This document shows positions 1-6,586 of a stretch of DNA of 44,200 nt, one piece after another. The position numbers and the translations under genes were made by a program. Under the pieces are notes generated by a model. That model was not told where the DNA came from and ran no database searches. It worked only from the letters and a program-made list of their open reading frames with translations. The stretch covers positions 1 to 44,200 of the forward strand of contig JBJOGW010000062.1 of the NCBI GenBank assembly GCA_046048055.1, in the 5' to 3' direction. Origin of the DNA: SYAC01 sp046048055 (GTDB taxonomy: Bacteria; Planctomycetota; Phycisphaerae; Phycisphaerales; SM1A02). The first letter of the stretch is position 1. The number at the start of each line of letters is the position of its first letter.

Positions 1-190
1 CGCGCTGCGCCATGTCGCGCAGCGAGCCCGCCGGGCCGAGCAGGGCGAAGGTGACCAGCAGCATGAGACCACCCAGCATCACGCCTCGCACCACCAGGTC
101 CCGCGGGCGCCGCCCCGCGCCAGCCACCAGCCGGATCACGATGGGATTGGTCGGCAGCAGGTCGCTCAGGCGTCGCAGTGCCGCGGACAT
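1..190 (-). CDS. Hypothetical membrane protein, 5' end only
   Basis: Only the first 63 codons are in the window; the gene runs off its left edge. The start is the ATG read from 190-188. The visible product begins MSAALRRLSDLLPTNPIVIR and continues through an Arg-rich stretch into one hydrophobic segment (about residues 36-50, GVMLGGLMLLVTFALLG), so a short cytoplasmic N-terminus followed by a first transmembrane helix is likely. I do not recognise the family; an ABC-type permease subunit is possible but cannot be supported from this fragment. It is transcribed divergently from rny. A TAGACT hexamer sits 7 bases before the ATG on the coding strand and there is no Shine-Dalgarno sequence, which fits a leaderless transcript. 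Confidence 0.6.
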   Translation of the reverse strand, partial: MSAALRRLSDLLPTNPIVIRLVAGAGRRPRDLVVRGVMLGGLMLLVTFALLGPAGSLRDMAQR

Positions 191-197
191 GGAACGC

Positions 198-203
198 AGT
201 CTA
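198..203 (-). promoter_or_regulatory. Putative -10 box for a leaderless start
   Basis: TAGACT on the minus strand, followed by 7 bases and then the ATG of the membrane-protein gene. The same spacing of a TAGnnT box to a start codon recurs at several genes here. No clear -35 hexamer is visible. The promoter role is inferred. Confidence 0.45.
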
Positions 204-348
204 TGGGTCGGGGTGGGCGGCCTGGTTCCACAAGGCTGGCGCGAACCGCGGACCCTCCCACGGGTACCCTGCTCCCTCCGCCCCTCGGGCGATTCCACCT
301 CTCCTCCGGTGCCGGTCCGCATGGGCCGGGGCCTTCAAGCGACTGTCC

Positions 349-1956
349 ATGTTCACCCAGCCTGCATCGTTCCTTCCTGCCGCACCCCTGCTGGCGGTCG
401 ACGCGTCGGCTTCGAGCCTGCTCGCGATCGCCGCCGCCGCGCTGGTGGTGGGCGCGATCTTCATCCTGATCCTGGCTGCCCGGCGGCTGGCGCGGGCCCA
501 GCGCGAGGCCGCCCAGGTGGTGGCGTCGGCCACGACCCAGGGCGAGGCCCGGGCCCGTGCGATCGAGCTGGAGGCCGAGCGGCGGGCCGCGGAACGCAGA
601 ACCGAGGTGGACGCCAAGATCACCCGTTCACTTGCAGAGATCGAGGAGAGCCAGGCCCGCATCGCGCGCCGCGAGGAGACCCTGGACACCAAGCTGGAGA
701 AGCTCACGCAACGGGAGCAGCGCCTGGACGATCGTGATGCGGGGCTTCTGCAGGCCGAGGAGCGACTGGCCGAGGCGCGCTCCCTGCTCGAGCGCGACCG
801 GGCGGGGCTGCGCGACCGGCTGGCCCAGATCGCCGGGCTGAGCGAGGCCGCCGCGCGCGAGCAACTGCTGGCCGAGGTGCGGCAGTCGGCGGATCGCGAT
901 GCGGCGCTGCTCACCCAGAAGATGCTCACCGACGCCGAGGCGCGTGCTCGCGAGCAGGCCCGCGAGATCGTGCTCATGGCCATTCAACGCTACGCCGGGG
1001 AGTGCAGCAGCGACAACACCGTGCGCAGCGTGAAGATCCCCAGCGAGGACCTGAAGGGCCGCGTGATCGGCCGCGAGGGTCGCAACATTCGTCACTTCGA
1101 GAAGGTGACCGGCGTGGACGTGCTCATCGACGACACCCCGGGCGTGATCGCGGTGAGCTGCTTCGACCGGGTGCGCCAGGCCGTGGCCGCGGAATCGCTG
1201 CAGAAGCTGGTCAACGACGGTCGCATCCACCCGGCCCGCATCGACGAGGTGGTAACGCAGGTGCGCGCCGACGTGCAGGAGCGGCTGGTGAAGGCTGGCC
1301 AGGATGCGGCGATCGAGGCGGACGTGCGGGGTCTGCATCCCAAGGTGATCGAGATGATGGGCCGCCTGCACTTCCGGACCAGCTACGGCCAGAACGTGCT
1401 GCGGCACTCGGTGGAGGTGGCCTTCCTGTGCCAGCTCATCGCGGGCCAGCTGGGGCTGGACGCGGCCACGGCGCGGCGCGCGGGCTTCCTGCACGACATC
1501 GGCAAGGCCATGGATCACGAGGTGGAGGGAGGACACCCGGCGATCGGCATGGATTTTGCGCGGAGTCATGGCGAGACCAGCGAGGCGGTGCTGAACGCGA
1601 TCGGCGGGCATCACGGCGACATCCCCTCGACCACGCCCTTCACGGCCATCGTGACCGCGGCCGACGCGGTGAGCGGCGCGCGGCCGGGCGCTCGCCGCGA
1701 GAGCATGGAGCAGTACGTGAAGCGCCTCGAGCAGCTCGAGCGGATCGCCATGGAGCAGCCGGGCGTGCAGGAGGCCTACGCCATCCAGGCCGGGCGCGAG
1801 GTGCGCGTGATCGTGGATGCCCACAAGGCCGACGACACGCGGTGCTTCGAGATCGCTCGCGAGGTGGCCCGTCGCGTGGAGGCCGAGATGACCTTTCCCG
1901 GCGAGATCAAGGTGACGGTGCTGCGCGAGATGCGGGCCGAGGCGAGCGCCCGCTGA
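349..1956 (+). CDS. rny: Ribonuclease Y (endoribonuclease initiating mRNA decay)
   Basis: 535 residues, close to the usual length of about 520. RNase Y is a membrane-anchored endonuclease that starts decay of 5'-monophosphorylated mRNA. The order of parts is typical: one transmembrane segment (about 24-44), a long charged Arg/Glu/Ala-rich coiled coil (about 48-210), a KH RNA-binding domain (about 225-290, with GRVIGREGRNIR from residue 237), and an HD phosphohydrolase domain whose metal-binding His-Asp pair is H382-D383 in FLHDIGKAMDHE. The reading frame stays open upstream to 178, but that extension is Arg/Pro-rich and unlike the family. ATG 349 puts the membrane helix near the N-terminus, so I chose it. 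No clear Shine-Dalgarno sequence precedes it. The gene ends 36 bases from the convergent DUF1634 gene. Confidence 0.95.
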   Translation: MFTQPASFLPAAPLLAVDASASSLLAIAAAALVVGAIFILILAARRLARAQREAAQVVASATTQGEARARAIELEAERRAAERRTEVDAKITRSLAEIEESQARIARREETLDTKLEKLTQREQRLDDRDAGLLQAEERLAEARSLLERDRAGLRDRLAQIAGLSEAAAREQLLAEVRQSADRDAALLTQKMLTDAEARAREQAREIVLMAIQRYAGECSSDNTVRSVKIPSEDLKGRVIGREGRNIRHFEKVTGVDVLIDDTPGVIAVSCFDRVRQAVAAESLQKLVNDGRIHPARIDEVVTQVRADVQERLVKAGQDAAIEADVRGLHPKVIEMMGRLHFRTSYGQNVLRHSVEVAFLCQLIAGQLGLDAATARRAGFLHDIGKAMDHEVEGGHPAIGMDFARSHGETSEAVLNAIGGHHGDIPSTTPFTAIVTAADAVSGARPGARRESMEQYVKRLEQLERIAMEQPGVQEAYAIQAGREVRVIVDAHKADDTRCFEIAREVARRVEAEMTFPGEIKVTVLREMRAEASAR

Positions 1957-1992
1957 GCCGGTGTCGTGCCGGCATCCGCCGTGGCGGCGGGC

Positions 1993-2358
1993 TCAGTGCG
2001 AGAGCAGCAGCCCCGAGAGGATGATCAGCACCAGCAGCCCGGACACGGCAAGCATGATCCGCTCGCCGCGCCGGCGGAACCACTCGGCCAGCAGCAGCGA
2101 TCGAAGGATGGGCGTGGCCACGCCCAGCAGCACGCCCAGCGTCATCAGCGACTGCCCCGACGGGAAGGTGGCGAGCGTGGACATGACATGCCTCACGTCG
2201 CCGCCCTGCTCATGGCGGCTCCAGGCCACCAGCTGTCCCGCCACCACCAGCACCACGCTGGCCGCCACGGTCCATCGCAGCATGTGCCGCTGCAGGCGAC
2301 CCGTGGCCGGATCCAGGTTGCGCTGACGCAGGATGCGGATCTCGTCGGACTGGTTCAT
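1993..2358 (-). CDS. DUF1634 family membrane protein, TSUP partner
   Basis: 121 residues with three predicted transmembrane helices (about 28-46, 68-88 and 100-119) and a short charged N-terminus. The pattern matches DUF1634, a small integral membrane family usually encoded next to TauE/SafE (TSUP) transporters, and that is the context here: its ATG overlaps the stop codon of the upstream TSUP gene as ATGA (2355-2358), so translational coupling is likely. A role as accessory subunit of the transporter is inferred from this association; no biochemical activity can be read from the sequence. The reading frame is open far upstream on this strand, but everything beyond the ATG at 2358 is antisense to other genes. 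Confidence 0.8.
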   Translation of the reverse strand: MNQSDEIRILRQRNLDPATGRLQRHMLRWTVAASVVLVVAGQLVAWSRHEQGGDVRHVMSTLATFPSGQSLMTLGVLLGVATPILRSLLLAEWFRRRGERIMLAVSGLLVLIILSGLLLSH

Positions 2359-3260
2359 CCGATCACCCCCGACGCCTTCAGGAGCATCTGCACGCCCATC
2401 ACGCTCACGAAACCCAGGAACACCTTGCGAAGCGCGGGCAGGCTCATGCGGCTCACCAGCCAGCTCCCCAGCATGGCGCCGGGCACGATGCCCACGGCCA
2501 TGGGACCCGCCAGGCGCGGATCGACCAGGCCCAGTCTCAGGAAGGCGATCGCACCCGCCGCGGCGGTGGCCCCGATCATGAAGTTGCTGGTCACGGTGCT
2601 GGTGCGAAAGGGCATCTTCATCGCCACATCCATGCTCAGCACCTTCACGGCACCGGCACCCAGGCCCAGCATGCCCGCGATGATGCCGGCCACCCCCATG
2701 ATGGACAGCCCCAGCGGCACGCGCTGCACGTGATAGACGCGCGGCGGGCCCAGTCCCTCCTCCACGCCGTCCAGCTGCAGCACGCGGGCCCATGGGTGCG
2801 AAGGCAACGCGTGCGTGTCCTCGTCCTCGAAACGCCGCAACGAGAGCGCGGCGATGCCAAGCAGCACCGCACCGAACACGAACTGCAGCACGGTGGGCCG
2901 CACCAGGAATGCCGTGATCGCGCCCGCCACGCTGGCCGCGCCGGCCACCACCTCGAGCAGCAGGCCCACCCGGTAGTTGGTGAAGCGGTCGCGGCCGCGC
3001 ACCATGCCCGCAGCACTGCTGGTGAACACCACACCCACCAGGCTGCACGCCACCGCCTCCTTCATGTCCACGCCCAGCAGCAGCACCAGCCCGGGTACCA
3101 GCAGCGCACCGCCCCCGAGTCCCACCAGCGAGCCGATGCATCCGGCCGCCGCGGAGAGCAGCAGCACGATCAGGTCGAAGGCTGGCGTGTGCGCCTCGGG
3201 CAAGCGGGCAGTGTCCGCGGGCAGACGCCGCGCCGCAAGCCGCAGGTAGCCTCCACGCAT
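2355..3260 (-). CDS. TSUP (TauE/SafE) family membrane transporter
   Basis: About 301 residues from the ATG at 3260, a usual length for TSUP permeases. These export or import small anions and sulfur compounds such as sulfite, sulfoacetate or thiosulfate; the substrate cannot be told here. The glycine-rich repeat signature is present twice, as GSLVGLGGGALLVP in the first half and GMLGLGAGAVKV in the second, with about eight hydrophobic segments. A charged loop (FEDEDTHALPSHPW) separates the halves. The start is uncertain: ATG 3260 and ATG 3269 both overlap the divergent gene at 3259, while TTG 3203 would remove the overlap and place the first helix near the N-terminus. The gene is coupled to the DUF1634 gene downstream. 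Confidence 0.85.
   Translation of the reverse strand: MRGGYLRLAARRLPADTARLPEAHTPAFDLIVLLLSAAAGCIGSLVGLGGGALLVPGLVLLLGVDMKEAVACSLVGVVFTSSAAGMVRGRDRFTNYRVGLLLEVVAGAASVAGAITAFLVRPTVLQFVFGAVLLGIAALSLRRFEDEDTHALPSHPWARVLQLDGVEEGLGPPRVYHVQRVPLGLSIMGVAGIIAGMLGLGAGAVKVLSMDVAMKMPFRTSTVTSNFMIGATAAAGAIAFLRLGLVDPRLAGPMAVGIVPGAMLGSWLVSRMSLPALRKVFLGFVSVMGVQMLLKASGVIG
3247..3252 (+). promoter_or_regulatory. Putative -10 box for a leaderless start
   Basis: TAGCCT, then 6 bases, then ATG 3259 of the DUF4139 gene. It lies inside the N-terminal codons of the divergent TSUP gene if that gene starts at 3260. Promoter role inferred from recurrence of the arrangement in this window. Confidence 0.45.
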
Positions 3261-4785
3261 GCGAATCATGCGCTTCGTCCCCGTTGCCCTGGCCGTCGCC
3301 ACCTCCGCACTGGCGCAGGACGGCGATGCCTCCCGCGTTGCCAAGGGTGATGTCTCGCTCACGGTGTATTCCAGCGCCGATCCCGCCGGCTTCGACCCGC
3401 GCCAGTTCATGGCCCAGCAGCAGGCTGGCTGGGGCATGGCCATGGGTGTGCCCGGCTTCGGCCTGGTCCGCGAGACGCGTGCCGTGGACATGCCCATCGG
3501 TGTCGGGCGGGTCTCCTTCACCGACGTGGCCGCCTTCATCGATCCCACCACGGTCAGCTTCAGCGACCTGACCGAGCCGGGCACGGCCGTGCTGGACCAG
3601 CGTTTCGAGTTCGACCTGGTGAGTGCGGACAAGCTGCTGCAGCGATACGTGGACCGGCCGGTGAGCCTGCTGGTGAACATGGACGGCGGTCCGCTCAAGA
3701 TGGATGGCACGCTGCTGGCGGCCCGCGGGGGCTCGCTGGTGATCGCGCGCAACGGCGGCATCGACATGGTGCCCCAGGGCAGCGCTGCGATCACGCTGGG
3801 CGAGTTGCCCGGTGGCCTTCGCACCCGTCCCACGCTGCTCTGGAACGTGAACAGCCCCAAGGGCGGTCGCCACCAGATCCGCATGGGCTACGAGACCAGC
3901 GGGCTGACCTGGCGGAGCGACTACAACCTCACGCTGGACGCGGCCCAGAAGAAGGCCGATCTCTCGGCCTGGGTCACCCTGCTCAACGTGTGCGGGCGCA
4001 GCTTCGAGGGGGCACGGCTCAAGCTGGTGGCGGGCGACGTGCAGCGCGTGCAGCCTCGGGGTGGCGGCATGGGCCGTGCCGTCCCGATGGCCAAGGCCAT
4101 GATGGCGGATGCGGAGGTCGGGTTCGAGGAGAAGGCCTTCGCCGACTTTCACCTGTACACGCTGCCGCGGCCGGTCGACGTGCCCGAGAACGCCAGCCAG
4201 CAGATCGCGCTCTTTCCCAGCGTGAGCGGCGTGCCCGTGGAGAAGCTGCTGGTCTACGAGGGGGCCGCCATGGGCTGGTCGGGGCCGGGGCTCATCGATG
4301 GGCGCGAGTTCGGCCAGACCGGCAACACCAAGGTGGATATCTACGTGCGGCTGGTGAACGAGAAGAGCGGCGGGCTGGGCATGCCACTGCCTGCGGGCAA
4401 GATGCGCGTGTTCCAGCGCGATGACGCCGACGGCAGCCTGGAGTTCATCGGTGAGGACGTGATCGGCCATACGCCCAGGGACGAGAAGGTGCTGATCCGT
4501 CTGGGTAGCGCCTTCGACGTGGTGGGCGAACGCACGCAGGTGGACTTCCGCATGGATCGCGGACGCCGGCAGATCACAGAGAGCTTCAAGATCGAGATCC
4601 GCAACCGCAAGGACGAGCCGGTGACCGTGCTCGTGCGCGAGCCGCTCTATCGCTGGAGCAACTGGAAGATCACCGCCAGCAGCCTGCCCTTCGACCGGAT
4701 CGACGCCCGGACCGTGCAGTTCACCGTGGACGCGGCCCCCAACTCCGTGCAAACCGTGACCTACACGGTGCAGTACGACTGGTGA
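3259..4785 (+). CDS. Exported DUF4139 domain protein
   Basis: 508 residues. The N-terminus is a signal peptide (MRIMRFVPVALAVATSALAQ) with a likely Ala-Leu-Ala cleavage site before Gln20, so the protein is probably periplasmic or surface-exposed. The middle and C-terminal parts match the DUF4139 pattern: a GYETSGLTWRSDYNL segment near residues 212-226, a conserved DLSAWVTLLN strand, then predicted beta-rich sequence. Members of this family are exported proteins without a settled function, and none is proposed. ATG 3259 is preceded at 6 bases by TAGCCT, which favours it over the internal ATG 3268. The gene is head-to-head with the TSUP gene and is followed 13 bases later by a long palindromic element. 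Confidence 0.75.
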   Translation: MRIMRFVPVALAVATSALAQDGDASRVAKGDVSLTVYSSADPAGFDPRQFMAQQQAGWGMAMGVPGFGLVRETRAVDMPIGVGRVSFTDVAAFIDPTTVSFSDLTEPGTAVLDQRFEFDLVSADKLLQRYVDRPVSLLVNMDGGPLKMDGTLLAARGGSLVIARNGGIDMVPQGSAAITLGELPGGLRTRPTLLWNVNSPKGGRHQIRMGYETSGLTWRSDYNLTLDAAQKKADLSAWVTLLNVCGRSFEGARLKLVAGDVQRVQPRGGGMGRAVPMAKAMMADAEVGFEEKAFADFHLYTLPRPVDVPENASQQIALFPSVSGVPVEKLLVYEGAAMGWSGPGLIDGREFGQTGNTKVDIYVRLVNEKSGGLGMPLPAGKMRVFQRDDADGSLEFIGEDVIGHTPRDEKVLIRLGSAFDVVGERTQVDFRMDRGRRQITESFKIEIRNRKDEPVTVLVREPLYRWSNWKITASSLPFDRIDARTVQFTVDAAPNSVQTVTYTVQYDW

Positions 4786-4798
4786 ACACGCCGCCCGG

Positions 4799-4917
4799 GT
4801 CCGATACAAGGGACGGGTCTTCGTACCGGACTTCGCCCAAAGCGGCAGTTTCAGTCAGTTTCGATCAAAGCCGCCTCTCTTTGCGTCCGGTACGAAGACC
4901 CGTCCCTTGTATCGGAC
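4799..4917. repeat. Long palindromic intergenic element, copy 1
   Basis: Two perfect 33-base inverted arms (4799-4831 and 4885-4917) enclose 53 bases. The outer 20 bases of the left arm read gtccgatacaagggacgggt. The interior carries TTCGCCCA (4832-4839) and TTCAGTCA (4850-4857), both also found in copy 2 near 13.7 kb. The element fills the gap between the DUF4139 gene and rsmA and holds no credible reading frame. The RNA could fold into a very stable hairpin and may stop transcription from upstream. Its form recalls REP/REPIN-like or MITE-like non-autonomous elements moved by IS200/IS605-type (RAYT) transposases, but no transposase is encoded here, so that assignment is inference. Confidence 0.85.
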
Positions 4918-4942
4918 GCTCTGTTCCACGCCTACCTACCAC

Positions 4943-5761
4943 ATGCAGGATCTGACCACCATCAAGTCTCTGCTGGCCGCTCGTGGCATCCGACCCAAGC
5001 ACCGCCTTGGCCAGAACTTCCTGCACGATCACAACGCACTCCGCACCCTCATGACGGCAGCGTCGGTGCAGCCCGGCGAGACCATCCTGGAAGTGGGACC
5101 GGGCACCGGAACCCTCACGGAGTGCCTTCTGCAGGCCGGCGCCCGGGTGGTGGCCTGTGAACTGGACCGGGACATGGTCGCCATCCTCCGCGACCGACTG
5201 GGCCAACGAATCACGCTGGTTCCGGGGGACTGTCTCGCCGACAAGCATCACCTGAACCCCGCCGTGCTCGACGCCTTGGGGCCGGGGCCCTTTCGCCTTG
5301 TGGCCAATCTCCCCTACGCCGCCGCAACACCTCTCATCGCCACGCTCCTGGAGTCGCATCCTCGATGCCATGGCATCGTGGCAACGATTCAGCGTGAGGT
5401 GGCCGATCGGCTCACGGCACGACCCGGCACGGGCGAGATCGGGCCACTGACGGTTGTGGCCCAGCTGCTGGCCACCGTGGAGCGCGTCGCCATCCTGAAG
5501 CCGGGAAGCTTCTGGCCGCCTCCCGAGGTGACCAGCGCCATCGTGCGCATCCAGCCGCGGCAACCGCGTCCCGACCTGCCGCCAACGCTCGCGGGACTGG
5601 TGGAACGCGCCTATCAACAGCGTCGCAAGCAGCTTCGCAACACGCTCGGCCCGGACTTCCCGTTTCCGGAGGGCTTCGACCCCTCGCGGCGTCCCGAGAC
5701 GCTGGCGCCTGCGGAGTGGATCACGCTGGCACAGGCCGTCTCACGTCGGGCCGGTTCCTGA
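4943..5761 (+). CDS. rsmA: 16S rRNA dimethyladenosine transferase RsmA/KsgA
   Basis: 272 residues, the normal size. RsmA dimethylates two adjacent adenosines near the 3' end of 16S rRNA, late in small-subunit assembly, using S-adenosylmethionine. The N-terminus has the family hallmark HRLGQNFLHD. The SAM-binding motif I is ILEVGPGTGTLTECLL, an acidic residue follows in ACELDRD, and motif IV is NLPYAAATPL (usual form NLPY). The C-terminal part has FWPPPEVTSAIVRI. A TTG at 4907 would extend the frame into the right arm of the palindromic element, so ATG 4943 is preferred. The 3' end overlaps the convergent RsbW-like gene by 21 bases. Confidence 0.95.
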   Translation: MQDLTTIKSLLAARGIRPKHRLGQNFLHDHNALRTLMTAASVQPGETILEVGPGTGTLTECLLQAGARVVACELDRDMVAILRDRLGQRITLVPGDCLADKHHLNPAVLDALGPGPFRLVANLPYAAATPLIATLLESHPRCHGIVATIQREVADRLTARPGTGEIGPLTVVAQLLATVERVAILKPGSFWPPPEVTSAIVRIQPRQPRPDLPPTLAGLVERAYQQRRKQLRNTLGPDFPFPEGFDPSRRPETLAPAEWITLAQAVSRRAGS

Positions 5762-6187
5762 GCGATCCCGCAGGTAGACCATCCGAAGGCGATTGCCAGG
5801 GTCCAGGTACTCCACCTCGGCCATGTAGGCACGCATGAGCATGATGCCCCGGCCCGAAGGAATCTCCAGATTCTCCTCGGCGGTGGGATCGGGCACGGCA
5901 CCGGGATCGAAACCCTCACCCTCGTCCTCGACCAGGAACTCGCAACGGTCCCGTCCGATCTGGGCCCGGAAGTGCACCCGCAACCCTGGCTCGAGACGAT
6001 TGCCGTGGCGAAACGCGTTCACCAGCGCCTCCTCCAGGCAGAGTCGCACGGCAAACAGGGCGTCCGCGTCATAGCCTCGCTCGCGAAGGGCCCGCTCCAC
6101 GACACCCTGCACGTGCTCCACGTCCCCGCGCATCTCTTTCAGGATGATGTCCAGTCCAAGCGGCTCGGCTGCGTCCACCGTGGCCAT
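5741..6187 (-). CDS. RsbW-like anti-sigma factor / GHKL ATP-binding protein
   Basis: 148 residues, one HATPase_c domain of the RsbW/SpoIIAB type. Such proteins bind a sigma factor or another target and phosphorylate a STAS-domain antagonist. The N-box is LEEALVNAFRHGN, the G1 box is VEDEGEGFDP and the G2 box is GRGIMLMRAYM, so nucleotide binding should be intact. The start is ATG at 6187, 10 bases after the stop codon of the STAS gene, so the two form an operon; the frame is open further up but that would overlap the STAS gene. The sigma factor or other partner is not identifiable in the window. The nearest sigma gene, 12 kb away, is of ECF type, which this system does not normally control. 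Confidence 0.88.
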   Translation of the reverse strand: MATVDAAEPLGLDIILKEMRGDVEHVQGVVERALRERGYDADALFAVRLCLEEALVNAFRHGNRLEPGLRVHFRAQIGRDRCEFLVEDEGEGFDPGAVPDPTAEENLEIPSGRGIMLMRAYMAEVEYLDPGNRLRMVYLRDRSGTGPT

Positions 6188-6197
6188 GCCGACCCGT

Positions 6198-6557
6198 TCA
6201 GGCGATGGCCCGAACGGCCTCGTCCAGGGTGCCGCAAGTCTGGAACAGCCTGTCAAGCCGCGTGATCTTGAAGACCTCGAAGATCGGCTTGGCGATGCCG
6301 CACAGCCGCAACTGCCCCTCCTGGGCCTTGATCCGGTTGTGAACCGAGATCAGCACGCCCAGCGCCGCGGAGGACAGGTGCTCCACGCCGGTGAAGTCGA
6401 TCGCGAGCCGCGGGGACGCGGCGGCATCGACCTGCGACAGAAGCTCCTTGCCGATCCGCTGGATCACCACCTCGTCGATGATGCTGGACTGCGTGAATCC
6501 GACGCAGGTCACCGTTCCGTTGCGGTCGATCCGAAGCAGGCTGGTGGTCTCGCTCAT
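6198..6557 (-). CDS. STAS-domain anti-sigma factor antagonist
   Basis: 119 residues, a single STAS domain as in SpoIIAA and RsbV. These bind the RsbW-type kinase and release its target when unphosphorylated. The loop that carries the phosphorylated serine reads EHLSSAALGVLISVHNRI, with serine present at the expected place. The start is ATG 6557, preceded on the coding strand by GGAGAACCCG, a good Shine-Dalgarno sequence. The gene follows the secretin gene by 29 bases and precedes the RsbW-like gene by 10 bases, so all three may share a transcript. Pairing with the adjacent kinase as a partner switch is a strong inference from family knowledge. Confidence 0.9.
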   Translation of the reverse strand: MSETTSLLRIDRNGTVTCVGFTQSSIIDEVVIQRIGKELLSQVDAAASPRLAIDFTGVEHLSSAALGVLISVHNRIKAQEGQLRLCGIAKPIFEVFKITRLDRLFQTCGTLDEAVRAIA

Positions 6558-6586
6558 CGGGTTCTCCGTGTCGGTCGACGCGTGGC

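Noticed and set aside
1993..4809. 938-codon open frame on the minus strand
   Set aside because: Only the last 121 codons (1993-2358) are a real gene (DUF1634). The rest is antisense to the TSUP and DUF4139 regions.
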